Assembly (NCBI GenBank): GCA_028551475.1
Contig: CM052354.1
Location: 30,155,258-30,219,257, forward strand
Reading direction: 5' to 3'
DNA: 64,000 nt
Source: Casuarina equisetifolia
Lineage: Eukaryota > Streptophyta > Magnoliopsida > Fagales > Casuarinaceae
Shown here: piece after piece, positions 22,081-32,582 of the stretch
Layout of the letters: the number at the start of each line of letters is the position of its first letter
Position numbering within the stretch: position 1 is the stretch's first letter
Position numbers and translations under genes: made by a program
Notes under the pieces: model-generated
The model's input: the letters and a program-made list of their open reading frames with translations, nothing else
The model's database searches: none
What the model was told of the DNA's origin: nothing

Positions 22081-25000
22081 AATGTAACATCTCATTTTTG
22101 GATTATGTTTGCATTACTCATAAAAATTTAATATTTATGTTTTCTTCCTAGTTTTGCATTGTCTCTAAGGTAGTTTAACCAAATAGAAACTACATAAACA
22201 GAGATGTTAAGACTTATGGTCACAATTAAAGGGGCAAATGCAATCTAGAAGGCATACAATGGACGTCATATGCTAATATGAATGAAAGTTTTCTTCTTTC
22301 TCCAAGTATGTACGGCAATTTTAGTAATATAATAAACAAACTTCTTGTATGACATCAAATCAAATCTTTTCTACATCAAGATAACAACCACTACTTTATA
22401 ACATTAAGAAGGTATACAAATTAAGCAATGCCATTTGCGTTGGATTGAAGACAACGGTCTTCGTCGACAATGGACTCCACCAATCTTGCTTTGTCATCTG
22501 CATGACGAAAGAAAACAAAAATGTAGATAAAGAAAACAATCACTCGGGAAGACCATTGCTACAGGGTCAATTAAAGAACTAAACATATGTTATCGTAACT
22601 GTTGAAAGGACCTGAACTAAACACAGTTCCGTATAAGAAAGAAAGAAAAAAAAAATGAAGTTTGAGTAAAGGTAGAAAAATGTTGCAATAAAGTTTCTAC
22701 CTAGCATGCAATATTTTCTCTATATAAGACGAGGGACAAACAGCAATAAGAAATTTAATTTATGTAATATTTCAGGTAGTATTTTGACTTGTTCACTCAC
22801 TACATCTTCATTTGACAGAATCATTAAGTAGTTAGTTTTTTTATTTTTTTGTTATTTCATCACTTCCAGCACAGAAAAACCTAACAATAATAACAGAGAA
22901 CAAATATATTTCAAAGTCAGAATTAGTTGCTATAGAAATAATAAACATTTCAAGGTAACTTTTCTTTACAAATGATGCTTGAACTTGGGTCGTATGAATA
23001 TTTCTTTTCATATCCAATGGATAACCTTGAGATCTTGTTCAAGCTGCCATTCTTCATTTCATTTTTGAGTACTTCTGGTCTAATGGTGTCTTTCCAGCTG
23101 CAAAGCGCCCCCCATCCTAAGCTTGTTCATACAAATAAAATAAAAAAGTAGATAAATAAATAAATGGCGCCAAATAATTGAATAAATAAAGAATTAAGCA
23201 TTTAGTAAATTAATGAAGTACAATAGTTAGAGGTCCAAAGGTCCACTTAATCCCAACACATGTCTCGTATTATTTCCATTCATACATAAAGTCAAACTAT
23301 AGGTCCAATCAATAAACCTAATCCAAGCATAAAATAAAGTATTTGTGTAAATATTGTCAATTCTTCGCTAAAACTGCAAGTGTCTATGGGCTCCTATCAC
23401 AATCACGTGGTAATAATAAAAATATTCTTTATGTAAATTTAAACTTGCAAGGCATGACCTATTTAATTTTGCAACGTCCTTGACAAGCAGACTGCTTCAT
23501 GAAATGACATAACTGGAATTCAACAAATGGTTTGGGTTTTCTCCTTCTGCTAATGTAAAAACTATAGGGTTTAGAGACTAGTAGGTTTGGGATCTCGACC
23601 TCAATGAAAGCGGTTGAAGTTAAATAATTTTTTTAATAAATTATTCTTCCAACTATTTATTTTTAATGTAAAACTTAAGAAATTAAGGAATAAGTTCAAT
23701 AGATCACAAGAGGAGTCAGAATTTTTGCATATATCACATCACAAGCAAACAAGGTATATCTCTAGATGATGATCACGGACTCACGGGCAATATGCAAGAC
23801 TTGATATATTTGCTTAAACTAATGTGTATGATTGATATTAGACACCTAATTCGTTGGACAAAAACCGAAGATTGAATTTTGACACCCTAGGAAGTTGACG
23901 TGGTTGGATTTATCATTTCATAGTCTACAACTCGTCTTTAATAAAACTTCTCATTGAGGGACAGCTTTTCCCGTGGAAATCTATTAATGCTTTATCCTAT
24001 CAATAATATTCTTGACTTCGATGCAGCCAAGTATAACTTTTTAGGTAGAAGACTTCTGCTTTCGCTTTCTGGTTTGCTGGGGGGTTTCCAAGCTATTGTT
24101 GTAACTTTTACAGAGTAATGTCCCTATACAAATCAATAATAATATGAAATAAACCGTACGGTTCACGAGGGATATCAAAGCCAGCAATATTCTTGATCTC
24201 TTACACCGTCTCAGGGACAGCATCAAAAGATGAGCAGCAACTACGTTGAATTGCAACTAACACCTGGCCTCTTTTGCATTGAGCTTTCGCTATTGAAAGT
24301 TCAGATGCACAGGAAAGGAAAGACAGGAATTTTGGTATATGGATAGGACTAACGAACTAAATACGTTAACAAAAGAAGCAAACAACAAAACAAGAGAAAG
24401 GAAAACGTGAAGATACGAGAAGTGTGAGGTGTGTTGGGTAATCCTATAGTAACGCAAAAATTGGACTCAGAAAATTGCTGCGTATAAGCTGGACGACTTA
24501 GAAATTCGCTTAGTACACACGTTTTAAGGAAGCAGCCTAAATAACTGCAATTTTTGCGGAATTCTTGTTAAACATCGCTGTGGAGGCTGAAAGACTAAAA
24601 ATGGGTGCTTGACTGAAGTTATTTATGAAGTCACACCGTTCGTTATTTCCACTCAAATTTCCAACATCTTCTCAAGAATGATTTTTTTTTTTTTTAAAAA
24701 AAAAATTAAATAAGGAAGGAGCTCTCCTTAGAAAAGGTGAAGATACCATGATAGCAATTGTTTGCAGGACTTTTTACTGGTCAGAATTAATATATAGAAG
24801 ATCATTTTTATTTAGGAACCTAATTTTTTTCTTAGATAGATTATAATGTTGAGATATGACCCTAAGTATGTATTTTCCTATTCTTTGATGATTAAACTTA
24901 CATATTTATTTTAAAAAAATGTTTGCAAGACTTATCATCATTTTCTTCAAACCATTTCCTTTTAACACTACTCCAGCGTCTCTTGTCCTCCCCATCTCAG

Positions 25001-25086
25001 CAAGCAATCTTTTTCTTTTCTCTGTTTATGTTAACACATTTTTTGTTCTCCCAACTTTACCTCTCCGATCTATCGCTCTGAAACCC
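22081..25086. other. Inter-unit DNA between TNL-3 and TNL-4, with PME tail and duplicated segments
   Basis: No intact gene. 22081-22430 is the common TNL 3' flank. 22430-22860 matches 57840-58260 and ends with the GAAAGGACCTGAA tail and downstream sequence of the PME/PMEI remnants. 23990-24440 matches 59310-59750, an unidentified duplicated segment. A poly-A/T run lies near 24680-24710, and 24735-24775 carries the TNL leader motif AAGGTGAAGATAC. The TNL-4 promoter should lie in the last few hundred bases; I could not fix a TATA box with confidence. Confidence 0.6.
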
Positions 25087-25210
25087 ATGGATCGTCATGA
25101 GGACCAAACCTCCGGTGCAGGGCAAAGCTTGAAGCGGAAGCTGGAGGCGGGAGTCCAAGACCAAGCCCGTGCTTGCAAGGTTCTCGCCGCCGAACATCCA
25201 GACAAAGAAG
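25087..25210 (+). CDS. TNL-4 exon 1: pre-TIR segment
   Basis: It encodes 41 residues starting MDRHEDQTSG and holding SLKRKLE, and ends at AAG|GTACTA. The same exon with matching phase exists in TNL-1, TNL-6 and TNL-7. The frame is also open upstream to an ATG at 24919, which would add 56 mostly hydrophobic residues. I prefer the inner ATG because it is the one conserved in all four copies. Confidence 0.75.
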
Positions 25211-28200
25211 GTACTAGTTTCACCGTACTCACACATCAAATAAATACGGTAAGCTGCTGTGTTATGCTTGAATGACTTGTGCTCAACAAGATCGAATAGT
25301 TTGAATGGCATAGCCGTGGATGGTGCGATAGTTTATCACCCCAAGCTTACTGTTCGCTTCTCGAGTCAAAGATCTAAGTGATCCCACAGAATTTAGCCAA
25401 ACGTCGCGGTCTTGTTCATCTTCAAGTTCTGAGGAAGGAAGAGAAACAGACAGTCCCACTTGAAGAACTAATAGAAAAATTTCATTTATCTTTCACTTTC
25501 ATAAAAATAATGTCTCATTTTTCAAGTTAACAAGTCTTTTGCAAATTGTATAGGCTCAACCCCTGCCGTCCACTCAAATTCAAGTGCAACAAGTACTCCC
25601 TTTTTCAGGCCTCATCGAGATTACGACGTATTTTTGAGTTTTAGAGGTGAAGATACTCGTAAGAATTTCACTGATCACCTCTACAACGCCTTGGTGCGGG
25701 TCGGAATTCACACTTTCCGAGACGAAGAGGAGCTTCAAAGAGGGATGACTATCTCTACCGAGCTACTCAATGCGATTCATAGATCAAAGATATCCGTTGT
25801 GGTCTTTTCTAAAGACTATGCTTCTTCTAGCTGGTGCCTCGATGAACTTGTGGAGATCTTGCATTGTAGAAAGACCATGGGCCACTCCCTTCTTCCAATA
25901 TTCTATAAAGTGGATCCCTCGGATATCCGGAAACAAGCTGGAAGTTTTGCTGAAGCATTTGTTCGACACGAACAACGCTTTCAGGCCAAAATGGAGAAGG
26001 TGCGAAGGTGGAAAGAAGCTCTTACTGAAGCTGCAAATTGTTCTGGCTGGGATCTCCAGAGTCTTGCAAATGGGTACTTGTGCAGCGACAACTATTCTTT
26101 TCCATACTTCTTTTGATTGGTAGTGTGCCTTTTATTTTCTTTAAATTTATGGAAGAATGAATATAATAATTACTCTAAACTAAAACGAATTAGGAAAATT
26201 AACTTTAAGTTAAAACTAATCGCTAGTTTTTTGTTCGTTGCTCTACTAGTGTAAGGAAAATGTTACTTAGAGAGAAATCTTTTTCTAGAATTATTAAGTC
26301 TAGCATGGGTTTCTAGACAAAGTTTTCAACATGAGAGAAATGATACCTTAATCATGGTTTGCGTGCAATTTTAATGGCTTTATCCCGCAAGTGGAGAGAG
26401 AAAAAGCCATGCAGAAAATTGTTGCCATGACAAATAAAAAAGTAAAAAAATATCCATTATTTCGATAAATCTTAATTGCTTGCCATAACTTGTTAGTTTC
26501 AAATTTGTAAAATGAAAACTCATAATTTTATTTTCGTTAACTTGTTTTAGTGTTTTGTTTTCCTTTGAATGATGATGTAGGTATGAATCAAGCTTCATCG
26601 AAAAGATTGTTACAGACATTTCTCATATCATGAAATGTAATGAGTTAAGAGTTGCAAGGCATCTTGTAGGAATAAATTATCATGTTGAAAGGGTTGTAAA
26701 CTTGTTCAAATTTGGAACAAATGATGTTCGTATGGTAGGCATTTATGGGATTGGTGGCATAGGTAAAACAACCCTAGCAAAAGCTATTTATAATCAAATA
26801 CATCGTAGGTTTGAAGGAAGTAGTTGTCTTTTAAACATTAAACAAAATTCAAAGCAGCCTAAGGGTTTAGTTCATTTGCAAAAGCAACTTCTTTATGATA
26901 TATTAAAAAGAAAGGATTTCAATATTCCCAATGTTGATTGTGGAATCAATTTAATTGAGGAAAGAATTTATGGGAAAAAAGTTCTTATAGTTCTTGATGA
27001 TGTGGATGACCCAAATCAATTCTATGAATTACTTGGAAGTTCAAAAATATTTGGGCTAGGAAGTAGAGTTATTATGACCACTAGAGACGAAGTTATGTTA
27101 ATTAATCTTGGAGTACATGCCAAATATAAAGTTGAAGAATTAGGAGAAAAGGAGTCTTTTCAGCTTTTCAATTTGAATGCCTTTAACATAGGCTATCCTA
27201 AACAGGATTACATAGAGCTTTCAATTCATGCATTGAAGTATTGTGGTGGGCTTCCATTGGCTCTTGAAGTTTTGGGTTCCTCCTTAATTGGACGAAGTGT
27301 TGCTGATTGGAAAATGGAGTTGAACAAATTACAAAGGACTCCTCACCCTAAGATTCAAGAAGTTCTTTGTATAAGTTTTGAAATGTTGGATGATATTGCA
27401 AAGAATATATTTCTTGACATTGCATGTTTCTTTGTTGGTAAGGATAAAGATTTTGTCATCAAAATACTTGATGGTTGTAATTTCATCATAAATGGTGGCA
27501 TTAACACACTTATCCAAAAATCTCTTATAACAATTGATCTAGAAAAAAAGTTGAAGATGCATGATCTTGTTCGGGATATGGGTAGACGAATTGTTCAAGA
27601 AGAATCACTTCGTTACCCAGAAGAGCGTAGTCGGCTATGGTCTCATGAAGATATTTTCAATGTTCTACACAACCATATGGTAAAACACATACACATTTAT
27701 TTGTAAAAATAGTTGCACATTCATAGATCACATATGATATATATGTACATGTAAGTATGCATAAAAGTTTTTCCTTTGTTATCAAGTGTGCATTGTACTT
27801 CACACAATATAAAGATGTATGTTGTTAAGTCGATTCTCTATTTTGCTAGGGAACAAAGTCAGTAGAGGGAATTATCTCAAATTTATCAGTTTTTGAGGAT
27901 GTACATTTTGAAACCAAAGCATTTACAAATATGAAGAGATTGAGATATCTTCGAATCAATGGTGTACATCTCAAAGGATCCTTTGAATATCTCTCTAAAG
28001 AGCTAAGATTTCTTTGTTGGCATAAGTGTCCTTTAAAATTTCTACCATATAATTTTCATCTTGAGAATCTTGTTATTCTTGACATGAAGCATAGTAATAT
28101 CCAAGAAGTTTGGAAGAATAAAAAAGTATGCAAACCTTACAATATTTTCTTTTCTTTTAATTACTTCTAAATTTATATTTAATAATAAATTTGTTTCCTC

Positions 28201-29286
28201 TTCTTTCTCATTTTGCTTCCTTATTCTTTTTTTGAACAGAAACTTAACAAGTTGAAGGTCCTTAATCTTAAGGATTGCAAATGTCTCAAAAAATCACCAG
28301 ACTTCTCTCAAGTTCCACAATTGGAAATACTAATACTTGAAGGTTGCATAAGCTTGGTTCAGGTTCATGAGTCCATTGGTTATTTGAGAAGACTTGTTTT
28401 GCTAAATTTAAAGGGATGTAAAAATATTTGCAATTTTCCAAGTATCATTTCAAGTTTAAAATCTCTTGAAATTCTAAACTTGTCTAGTTGTCTAAAACTT
28501 CAGAAATTACCTAAAAATTTGGGGCATATGGTGGCTTTAAAGGAGCTATTTGTAGATGATACTACTATTGAGCAACTTCCATCTTCCATTGCTCTTTTAA
28601 AGAACTTGGAAATTTTAGACTTATCCAGGCAGTGTGGAGAACAATCCTCAAAATCCTTGTGGACTAGGCATTTTCCTCATTTTGCTTGGAGGTCAATTGG
28701 GATAGCAGCCTTCGGGATTTCACCTATATCATCATGGATGTTACCAAAAATGTTGAAGCCCGTAAGTTTGTTGCTTGCTTCCATTTCTAGATTACATTCT
28801 TTGAAAAGGCTAAATCTCTCGGGGTGTAACTTGTCTGAAGATGAAATTCCCGATGATTTTGGAAGCTTATTTTCACTTAAAGTGTTGGATTTATCAAAAA
28901 ACAATTTTTGTGTCCTGCCTCCTTCTATAAGTCGCCTTCCCAACTTGTACAAATTGGATTTTCAGGGTTGTACAGCTCTTCAATCAATTATGGGGTTCCC
29001 TTTAAGTGTTGAGGTTGTAGATGGAAATGGTTGTACATCGTTAGGAAGAATCTTAATTACGCCAAACTTGAGACATCCACTTTTGTTCTTTTATAACTGC
29101 CCCAAATTGATTGAGATTCAAGGCTTGGAGAGATTGGAATGTTCTTTATACATTAACCTAGATCGGCACAACAATCTACCGTTTGATTTTTGGAGTCAAG
29201 TCCAAGTTCTTTCCCTCTTTCTTTCTCAATCTCATTCTCATATAAACTTTGCATGGAAATTGTGATTTGTGAAGTTAAATATAGGT

Positions 29287-29319
<33 letters not shown>

Positions 29320-29817
29320 ATCTCTCTCCCTCACTCATTCTCTCTTACTCACTCACTCACTCATAGTGATTTTTTGAACTTTGCATTGACATAGGTCCCC
29401 CCAACCTTGGGCGATGATCAATTTTGTCATATTTGCCCCCGTTGTCAAGTTGAGTTTCCGAATTGGTTCAGCCACCAGCGTAGTGGAGGAAATTTGATAT
29501 CCTTCCATGTGCCTTTAATTTCAGAGGCTGAAAACCTTCGATTGCTTGTTTGTGTTGTTAAGGAGTCCACAATCGCACACAATATTAATAATTTGTTGAT
29601 TATTCGTAATGAATGTAGGGGCCATGAGCACATTTATAACTTAAAGTGTGATATTTTGGCTATCTTTTCTAAAGGTGAACATCACATCCTTTTATACCAG
29701 ACCCAACCGATAAATAATGTATTGGAGATGGAAAGTGGAGATAAAATTGAGGTCTCCATTAGAATAGGCAAATGTGGAGAAATAAAGAAGTGGGGAGTTC
29801 ACATTCTCATTGTTTAG
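25087..29817 (+). CDS. TNL-4: TIR-NB-LRR disease resistance receptor, the only intact copy
   Basis: Six exons join in frame: 25087-25210, 25554-26073, 26581-27679, 27850-28125, 28240-29205, 29395-29817, predicting about 1135 residues. Pre-TIR segment 1-63 has a basic SLKRKLE patch. TIR about 64-214: DYDVFLSFRGEDTRKNF, with the catalytic Glu expected at E139 in SSSWCLDEL. NB-ARC 216-581: GIGGIGKTT with K277, LIVLDDVDD at 350, TTRDE, GGLPLAL at 437, FLDIACFF at 492, MHD at 541-543. LRRs 582-995. C-JID 996-1135 (EFPNWFSHQ). Plant TNLs sense effectors and their TIR domains hydrolyse NAD to signal through EDS1; that role is inferred from family. The exon 5 donor (GTTCTT) is the weakest splice call, supported by GTATTG at the same place in TNL-6. 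The TAG at 29815 is about 40 codons earlier than the next in-frame stop. Confidence 0.88.
25554..26073 (+). CDS. TNL-4 exon 2: TIR domain
   Basis: A 520-base exon between TATAG| and the donor GTACTT. It encodes the whole TIR domain, from HRDYDVFLSFRG to GWDLQSLANG. Motifs IHTFRDEEEL, VVVFSKDYASSSWCLDEL and LLPIFYKVDPSDIR are present. Homologous exons in TNL-1 and TNL-7 are 519 bases and in TNL-6 517 bases, reflecting their indels. Confidence 0.9.
26581..27679 (+). CDS. TNL-4 exon 3: NB-ARC domain
   Basis: A 1099-base exon starting after GATGTAG. All NB-ARC motifs are in order and unaltered: P-loop, kinase-2, RNBS-B, GLPL, RNBS-D and MHDLV. Such a module binds ATP/ADP and switches the receptor on. 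Confidence 0.92.
27850..28125 (+). CDS. TNL-4 exon 4: linker and first LRRs
   Basis: It has 92 codons in phase 0, with the same length as in TNL-1 and TNL-6. It reads KRLRYLRINGVHLKG, LRFLCWHKCPL and LVILDMKHSNIQEVW, typical of the start of a TNL LRR region. The donor reads AAA|GTATGC. Confidence 0.88.
28240..29205 (+). CDS. TNL-4 exon 5: leucine-rich repeats
   Basis: It has 322 codons with about 11-12 LRRs (LKVLNLKDCKCLKK, LRRLVLLNLKGC, LEILNLSSCLKL, LKVLDLSKNNF, and others). The exon frame stays open to 29265, so the exact donor is uncertain by up to 60 bases. GTTCTT at 29206 keeps phase 0 and aligns with a better donor in TNL-6. Confidence 0.78.
29289..29374. repeat. (CT)n microsatellite in intron 5 of TNL-4
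   Basis: A long TC/CTCA repeat ends about 20 bp before the ACATAG acceptor of the last exon and doubles as its polypyrimidine tract. Confidence 0.9.
29395..29817 (+). CDS. TNL-4 exon 6: C-JID/PL post-LRR domain
   Basis: It has 140 codons plus stop after the GACATAG acceptor. It carries the conserved VEFPNWFSHQ entry motif, ISFHVPLISEAENLRLLVCVV, and GDKIEVSIRI...EIKKWGVHIL, matching the post-LRR jelly-roll domain that helps TNLs such as RPP1 and ROQ1 hold effectors. It ends at TAG where TNL-6 and TNL-5 have GAG (GAGCCAAA). The next in-frame stop is 29938. Confidence 0.85.
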   Translation, partial: VPPTLGDDQFCHICPRCQVEFPNWFSHQRSGGNLISFHVPLISEAENLRLLVCVVKESTIAHNINNLLIIRNECRGHEHIYNLKCDILAIFSKGEHHILLYQTQPINNVLEMESGDKIEVSIRIGKCGEIKKWGVHILIV

Positions 29818-32128
29818 CCAAATCAGAATGAAGAACATGAAACTACAGCCAATGATGGTGAAAGTGATGCATCAACAAACTTGGGATACAATCCTCCCAA
29901 ATATAAAGTTAGGAGCAACGATGGTTTGGGAGAGGATTAGAAAGGTCTTGATATTTTCTTTTATGATGTAGCATCTATTTTTTTGCATTATGTTCGTATT
30001 ACTTATAAATAAAATTAATGTCTACATTTTCTTCTTGGTTTTGCATTTTGTCAAGGGTGGTGTAATAAAATAGAAACTACTTAAACAGAAAGGTTAGATC
30101 TTGTAGTAGTCATTGAAAGGAGAAATGCATTCAAAAGGTATACAATGGATGTATGTGCATAAAAGTTTTCTTTCGCCGTTTATAGCAATTATAGTAATAT
30201 ACTAAATATACCTCCTATATAATGTTAAATATAAAACTTTTCACATCAATATAACTATTGCTACTTTATGACATTAAAATAGTATACAAATTAAGTCATT
30301 CTAATAAGTTGAATAACTTTAGCTTCTTTTTTTCTATGTTTTTCATTTATGAATAATATTTAGATATAATTTCCTCAAAAATTATTTTGTTTAGAAGTAG
30401 GTGATGCATTACAAGTTTGACTATTTAGTTTACTAATAAGTGAAAGTATTGGAGAGTTTCATTATAAATCTGCATCCATTTAATAGTGTCCATTTAACAA
30501 TAGAATCATCTTTAAAGTGAAAGAATGATTTTTTGTTCTATGTTTTTACCTTTAGTTGCTATGTGCAAAGGAATATGAGATTGAAGTTTTCCCAAAGTGT
30601 AATGTAATAATAATAGCAACATAAATTGTATGGTGGCTTATTTTGATAAACATTTATTGTGATTTCTATTAGTCTCATATAGAAAATACGAGTTATCTTT
30701 TTTTGAAGGTGCATGGACAAGCATTATTTGGAGAAGTATTCTCACAAAGAGTGGAATCAAATGTGACATTGGAGAATGTAATGAAAATGTACAATGGATA
30801 ATCAAAGCTATTAAAGGTAAGAATTTTGTTGCTAAATTTTTCAAGATATCCTTCTTAACTTTTCAAAAGACGTTTTTTGAGAAAGCCAATTGATATTCTT
30901 ATTCTCTTAGCAAAAATAAATAGGATAGTATGAGAAAGAACTTCTTTATTTAGAGATATAAAATCCTATCAAATAAATATAATTTTGAGTGAAATTAGGA
31001 GGCTTCGAACCTTTATCTTTTCATAAATATGGTGTTTTTTGTAATGCCCTGTGCTTATATACTTTAAAATTTATTAATTCAATTTACATTTCCACCAATA
31101 ATAAAAATAACAATAATAATAATAGCACAACCATTCTTCAAAAACAACATATACATTCTAACTATCAACTATATATTTTGGTCTCGTGATAATGCCTAAG
31201 GTCTTAACATAATTTTCCCAAAAGATAAGAGAATTTCCTTTCCATGGACATATTGATTTTTTGCCAGATTATTTAAAATCCTAGAGCTTTCTCTCTTTTT
31301 TATTTTCCTTTTTTTTTTTCTTAAATATATATCTTGTATATCTATTTGTTACATGATTCGTGCTTGTATCCCAATAATTAACATCCTTGATTTGTAACTT
31401 AACTACTGGCATTGAAGTCACCTTAATCTGCCAACAAACTAACGTTATGAGGGCTGGGAAGACCGAGTTCAATTCGTCAACGATAGAGCATCAAATCCAT
31501 GGGCTAGACCACATGTTCAACAATTCAAGTAGAGAAAAAAGGCAACGCTATTTGGGTTCGAAAAGGTTGAATGGCCCTTCTTGTACTGTCGATGTGGGAC
31601 TACCTTCGGAACTAGTTTTCTTGTGGGCACAACACACTACTAAAGAAAAGGAGGGTAGTTGTTTTTACTCCTGAACAAACAAAGGTGAATACCTAATCAC
31701 CCGCACAAAAAACGTGTAGCGGATGCATATATGTTAGAAGATACTGGAATCAGTAGAGCATAAACATTTGAACAACTTTTGAACTTGACAAGTTACGACT
31801 TTAATGGACATTAAATTATGGGTTGCAAATTGCTTCTTTGCACAAAGAGCTTCACGATGTCATGTGGAAGTTTTGATAACTTCCAATTAATCCTGGTTTT
31901 AAATGTAACTCCCTTTGATAAAATACCCATAAAAGAGTTTATTTAAATTTTTTTTTTCATCTGCCAATAGGCCTTGCAAACCGAATAGCCATGAAGCAAA
32001 CTTCTAGATAGCATTACAGGAAGGAAATACTGATGGAACAATTAAAATAAAATATTTATGCATCTTTTATTGTTTTGTAGTTGTATCAATGGGTCTTCAT
32101 AATAATATTTCAAAACATGGGTAGCTTC
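29818..32128. other. 3' flank of TNL-4, no gene seen
   Basis: It opens with 40 still-open codons of former C-terminus, then common TNL 3' flank (TATGTTCGTATTACT, TTTTGCATT...CAAGGGTGG) also seen after TNL-1, TNL-5 and TNL-6. 31190-31680 matches 42890-43400, a duplicated segment with short open frames but no recognised product. The end, CAAAACATGGGTAGCTTC, is the Copia-2 target. Confidence 0.65.
31381..31680 (+). repeat. Duplicated segment of unknown nature (copy A)
   Basis: It matches 43060-43400. Both start with ACTGG(C/T)ATTGAAGTC, which weakly resembles a copia primer site, and both hold a frame ending in FLW(A/V)Q followed by T or P. A 13600-13660 stub in the TNL-1 flank belongs to the same family. 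It could be a fragment of an old LTR element or of a host exon. Confidence 0.4.
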
Positions 32129-32535
32129 TGTTAACAGACACGTCATCACCACGTGTCACTGCCATGTCAGCCCTCTGCCACGTCAGCACAAACCCTAGCA
32201 GGATCATGCGATCTGCCAACATTGCGTGACCCGCTCCATGACCCGGCTCAGACCCGCGACAAGCTTCATCGCTCTCCTCCGATTTTCTCTCCAGCGCCGT
32301 CGAGAGATTTCTTACCAAATATGTTTTTGCTTTGTTCTGTAAATGATTTGATTTGTTTGTAAATGTTTTCGAAAATAGATCTTGTATAGGTATATAATTG
32401 TATCAATTTTGTAAAGAGATTGATTGGGAAATTTATCAATCGGAATTCACAAAACCTAGGGTTCTTACCTGTTTATCTTCTCCTCCGCCAGAATCCAAAT
32501 TCCGGCAATCCTATCATAGTTTACACATTCTTTCA
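32129..32535 (+). repeat. 5' LTR of Copia-2
   Basis: 407 bp. U3 begins with a cluster of ACGT cores including a perfect G-box, and a TATATAA-like box lies near 32390. Nine transition differences separate it from the 3' LTR, six of them at CpG. Confidence 0.95.
32138..32187 (+). promoter_or_regulatory. ACGT-core (G-box/ABRE-like) cluster in the Copia-2 LTR
   Basis: Within 50 bp of the LTR start are ACACGTCA, CCACGTGTC and CCACGTCAGC. The 3' LTR has a fourth core where the 5' LTR reads ATGT. Such ACGT elements bind plant bZIP/bHLH factors linked to abscisic acid, stress or light. The role here is inferred. Confidence 0.5.
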
Positions 32536-32551
32536 TGGTATCAAAGAGCCA
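32536..32551 (+). other. Primer-binding site of Copia-2
   Basis: TGGTATCAAAGAGCCA directly follows the LTR and resembles the initiator-tRNA-Met site TGGTATCAGAGCC with a small insertion. Confidence 0.7.
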
Positions 32552-32582
32552 CTTCGGCTAACGCCCGCTACCGATCCGACCT

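Noticed and set aside
24041-24256. 71-codon minus-strand ORF (MQFNVVAAHLL...)
   Set aside because: The paralogous block at 59310-59750 does not preserve the frame, so coding is unsupported.
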